The notes under the pieces: model-generated | Database searches by the model: none | The model's input: only the letters and a program-made list of their open reading frames with translations | What the model was told of the DNA's origin: nothing | Shown here: piece by piece, positions 6,179-7,894 of the stretch | Layout of the letters: every line of letters starts with the position of its first letter | Position numbering within the stretch: the first letter of the stretch is position 1 | From: JBJYKD01 sp049310025 | Lineage (GTDB): Bacteria > Bacillota > Thermosediminibacteria > Thermosediminibacterales > Tepidanaerobacteraceae | Assembly: GCF_049310025.1 (NCBI RefSeq) | Contig: NZ_JBJYKD010000055.1 | Span: 1 to 7,894, forward strand | Direction: 5' to 3' | Length of the DNA: 7,894 nucleotides | Translations under genes and position numbers: made by a program

Positions 6179-7123
6179 TCACGGCGCCAGGATGCTCAAG
6201 CCGATGTTTTTAATGAGCCGGAGAAAGGACATATCCCGGTTGATGAGGTCCGCATCCGCGCCGTAATTAATGATACCCGGCACGGCGGACTTTACTCCGG
6301 AAAGCAGGGCCTCCAGGGCGGTCTTTTTGCCGTATTCTTTTATCACAGGTGTCCCTTTTATGCCCGCCAGGTCGGCGGCGATTCTGATGGCGTCGTAGTA
6401 GTTGCCCAGTTCGTCCACAAGGCCCAGTTCCTTTGCCTGCGTGCCGGTGAAAATCCTGCCGTCGGCAAGTTTCCTTACTTCCTCGACGCTCATGTTTCGG
6501 CCCCTGGCGACTATTTTTACAAATTGCTCGTACATCTCATCCACCATGCCCTGGAGGATCTTTCGCTCTTCGGCGGTCATGGGGCGGGTGGAGGAACCGA
6601 TGTCCTTGTGGGGGGCGCTTTTTATGACGTTTTCTTTGAGGCCCAGCTTGCCGTACAGCCCTTCCACGTTTTGAAACTGCATGATGACGCCGATGCTGCC
6701 GGTGGTGGTGCCGGGGTTTGCCACTATTTTGTCGGCGGCGCAGGCCACCATATATCCTCCCGAAGCGGCCACGTCGCCCATGGAGACCACCAGCTTTTTG
6801 CCGGCCTCTTTTACTTTGAGGGCCTCTTCGTAAAGTTCCTGGGACGCGGCCACGGTGCCGCCGGGGCTGTTTATTCTGATGACAAGGGCGCCGATGTCAG
6901 GGTCTTCTGCGGCTTCGTGCAGCTGCGCCAGCACGGGGCCGGTGCCGGCGGCGGAGAAAAGCCCGGACGAACCCGACATTATGACACCCTCCAGCGTTAT
7001 TACTCCCACCTGCTTTCTGGCGGGCTCCGCCTGGCGGCGGGGGCTTCCGGGCCCCAGGGCAAAGGCGGCAATGATGGAAACGGCGACGATAAGGATTAAT
7101 ATGACCGTAACGGTGCGTTTCAA
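6179..7123 (-). CDS. sppA: Signal peptide peptidase SppA (short, single-domain type)
   Basis: 314 residues from a TTG start. An N-terminal membrane anchor (about 3-24) is followed by an extracytoplasmic peptidase domain of the S49 family. Counting from the TTG, the catalytic serine is S121 in GDVAASGGYMV and the general-base lysine is K173 in APHKDIGSSTRPM. The 52-residue spacing equals that of the Ser/Lys pair in Bacillus subtilis SppA. INSPGGTV (84-91), NPGTTTGSIGV and the GRIFTGTQAKELGLVD block (about 222-237) are further family signatures. It is about half the size of the tandem E. coli enzyme, as is normal in Gram-positives. It degrades cleaved signal peptides and other membrane-linked peptides on the outer face of the membrane. 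The upstream in-frame ATG at 7141 has no binding site and overlaps the AAAGGAG that serves the TTG. A Yip1-family gene follows after 89 nt. Confidence 0.94.
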   Translation of the reverse strand: MKRTVTVILILIVAVSIIAAFALGPGSPRRQAEPARKQVGVITLEGVIMSGSSGLFSAAGTGPVLAQLHEAAEDPDIGALVIRINSPGGTVAASQELYEEALKVKEAGKKLVVSMGDVAASGGYMVACAADKIVANPGTTTGSIGVIMQFQNVEGLYGKLGLKENVIKSAPHKDIGSSTRPMTAEERKILQGMVDEMYEQFVKIVARGRNMSVEEVRKLADGRIFTGTQAKELGLVDELGNYYDAIRIAADLAGIKGTPVIKEYGKKTALEALLSGVKSAVPGIINYGADADLINRDMSFLRLIKNIGLSILAP

Positions 7124-7131
7124 AGGAATCG

Positions 7132-7138
7132 CTCCTTT
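7132..7138 (-). promoter_or_regulatory. Ribosome binding site supporting the sppA TTG start
   Basis: AAAGGAG on the minus strand lies 8 nt before TTG at 7123. The ATG at 7141 lies upstream of this site and has none of its own, so initiation at TTG is favoured. This shortens the protein by six residues. Confidence 0.75.
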
Positions 7139-7181
7139 CATTAAAAAATGTTAAATTCTATATGACCATCATATGTAATTT

Positions 7182-7207
7182 AAAAATAAAAATACCGGCG
7201 ATGCCGG
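7182..7207 (-). terminator. Modest Rho-independent terminator after the DUF433/DUF5615 module
   Basis: On the minus strand CCGGC (7207-7203), a 3-nt loop ATC and GCCGG (7199-7195) form a 5-bp GC hairpin followed by a T-rich tract broken by A (7194-7182). It starts 9 nt after the DUF5615 stop codon. The short stem suggests partial termination, so some read-through into sppA is possible. No clear separate sppA promoter was found in 7139-7181. Confidence 0.6.
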
Positions 7208-7215
7208 ATTAAATC

Positions 7216-7575
7216 CTACCTAAAAGTCCTAAATTTATCTTTTTCTACAATAGTTAGCCGATTGTTAGTTATATTTAAGTCATCTATTTCTTTTAAAAAG
7301 CTTTCAAGAATACTATTGATATTTTCTACCGTTGGCGGATATGCTCGGATTACTAAAATACCGGCATGTTTATCCAGCGGAAATCTTAAAATATTGGCAA
7401 AATCAAGGTCACACGTTATCAAAACTCTACCTTCACTTTTAGCAAAATTTAAAACTTCTTTATCACTTGTACCACTAAAACCTTCCTCTTTAATATCCTT
7501 TACATCCAGACCATGAAAACGTAACAAATCAACCGTTTTTGGAGAAATATTTTCATCTGTCAAAAATCTAACCAA
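7216..7575 (-). CDS. DUF5615 PIN-like domain protein, probable toxin partner
   Basis: 119 residues from a TTG start. The N-terminus MVRFLTDENISPK is the standard opening of the DUF5615/PIN-like family, with acidic residues D7 and E8. GTSDKEVLNFAKSEGRVLITCDLDFAN (35-61) supplies D38, D56 and D58, the set expected for a metal-dependent nuclease pocket. These small proteins resemble the VapC fold and are found beside DUF433 proteins, so an RNase toxin role is expected from the family but not shown here. The TTG at 7575 is one base after the DUF433 stop codon (TAG A TTG) and 9 nt after AAGGCGG, which implies translational coupling. The longer reading from the ATG at 7614 would overlap the partner by 38 nt, has no binding site, and adds a basic tail foreign to the family. 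The gene is AT-rich compared with sppA. Confidence 0.85.
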   Translation of the reverse strand: MVRFLTDENISPKTVDLLRFHGLDVKDIKEEGFSGTSDKEVLNFAKSEGRVLITCDLDFANILRFPLDKHAGILVIRAYPPTVENINSILESFLKEIDDLNITNNRLTIVEKDKFRTFR

Positions 7576-7576
7576 T

Positions 7577-7810
7577 CTACTGCACCGCCTTAAAAGTAAA
7601 GACATCTTCTTCATACTTCATGAATTTCGCAGCGTATTTTAAGGCGCAGACGATGTCGGCCTTTTTTAGCTGTGGATAAGACTCTATTATCTTTTCCGTT
7701 GTATACCCAGCGGCAAGCAAATCTAAAATTAAATAAACCGGGATGCGAGTACCTTTTATAACAGGTTTACCGCACATTACCTCAGGGTCGATTATTATTC
7801 TATCCTCCAT
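7577..7810 (-). CDS. DUF433 domain protein, probable antitoxin of the DUF5615 partner
   Basis: 77 residues, the usual family size. The family signature is complete: IIIDPEVMCGKPVIKGTRIPV (residues 5-25), then a helical helix-turn-helix-like part LILDLLAAGYTTEKIIESYP (27-46) and ADIVCALKYAAK (51-62). Family members are small DNA-binding-like proteins, commonly the upstream gene paired with a DUF5615 PIN-like protein. Antitoxin and auto-repressor roles are inferred from that pairing. The ATG at 7810 is chosen because AGGAGG lies 8 nt upstream and the conserved domain begins there; the longer reading from 7873 adds 21 residues that run through the promoter. Its C-terminal codons carry the partner's ribosome binding site. 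Confidence 0.88.
   Translation of the reverse strand: MEDRIIIDPEVMCGKPVIKGTRIPVYLILDLLAAGYTTEKIIESYPQLKKADIVCALKYAAKFMKYEEDVFTFKAVQ
7585..7591 (-). promoter_or_regulatory. Ribosome binding site for the DUF5615 gene inside the DUF433 coding end
   Basis: AAGGCGG on the minus strand sits in the last codons of the DUF433 gene, 9 nt before the TTG at 7575. It is an imperfect match to AGGAGG, and with the TTG start it suggests weak, coupled translation of the downstream protein. Confidence 0.55.
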
Positions 7811-7829
7811 GTTCACTACCTCCTCGTAT

Positions 7830-7858
7830 AATATATTTAGTAAATCAAACTTATTCAA
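7830..7858 (-). promoter_or_regulatory. Promoter of the DUF433/DUF5615 operon
   Basis: On the minus strand TTGAAT (7858-7853) and TATATT (7835-7830) are separated by exactly 17 nt. The predicted start of transcription lies almost on top of the AGGAGG of the DUF433 gene, giving a leader of roughly 15 nt. A TTTGA direct repeat in the -35 to spacer region could be a repressor site, but it is short and unproven. Confidence 0.7.
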
Positions 7859-7894
7859 ATTCCAGTTAAACATGGACCTTGAAAACTAAATATA

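Noticed and set aside
6524..7099. 191-codon plus-strand open frame opposite sppA
   Set aside because: It is His/Gly/Ala-rich shadow coding produced by GC-rich sppA codons; the minus strand has the catalytic motifs.
1..7894. CRISPR arrays, tRNA or rRNA genes, insertion sequences
   Set aside because: I saw no regularly spaced repeats, tRNA-like cloverleaf, rRNA motif, transposase or flanking terminal repeats in the window.

Overview
The window looks like chromosome from a Gram-positive, probably thermophilic anaerobic clostridium-like bacterium (Thermosediminibacterales or Thermoanaerobacterales type). The pointers are AGGAGG-type ribosome binding sites, sigma-A-like promoters, an S-layer homology (SLH) protein with a Gram-positive signal peptide, a short single-domain SppA, and a DUF433/DUF5615 pair. 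The genus is not provable from this sequence.

Layout. Two genes run rightward. The first (112-909) is a soluble chemoreceptor-like protein that fuses an NAD-binding Rossmann domain to a minimal methyl-accepting signalling hairpin. The second (987-1736) is a TauE/SafE-type anion exporter. A perfect 13-bp terminator hairpin sits between them, directly against the exporter's ribosome binding site. Between the exporter and the next gene lie a degenerate minus-strand cobalamin-riboswitch-like sequence (about 1822-1925) and a 21-bp bidirectional terminator (1930-1975), which serves the convergent transcripts.

Everything to the right runs leftward. The large SLH/S-layer protein (2070-4634) has a strong promoter at 5058-5086 and an unusually long leader of about 415 nt, with a 15-bp stem-loop near its 5' end and an extra Shine-Dalgarno-like tract. 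Upstream of it are a Yip1-family membrane protein (5196-6089) and the signal peptide peptidase SppA (6179-7123, TTG start), both visibly more GC-rich than the S-layer gene. At the right edge is an AT-rich, translationally coupled two-gene module: a DUF433 antitoxin-like protein (7577-7810) and a DUF5615 PIN-like protein (7216-7575, TTG start). It has its own promoter and a modest terminator.

How the parts fit: S-layer, SppA and Yip1 are all cell-envelope functions (surface coat, clearance of signal peptides and membrane peptides, membrane protein of unknown role). The toxin-antitoxin-like pair looks like an acquired accessory module. The most unusual items are the Rossmann-MCP fusion, the terminator squeezed against the exporter start, the antisense riboswitch-like remnant, and the structured S-layer leader.
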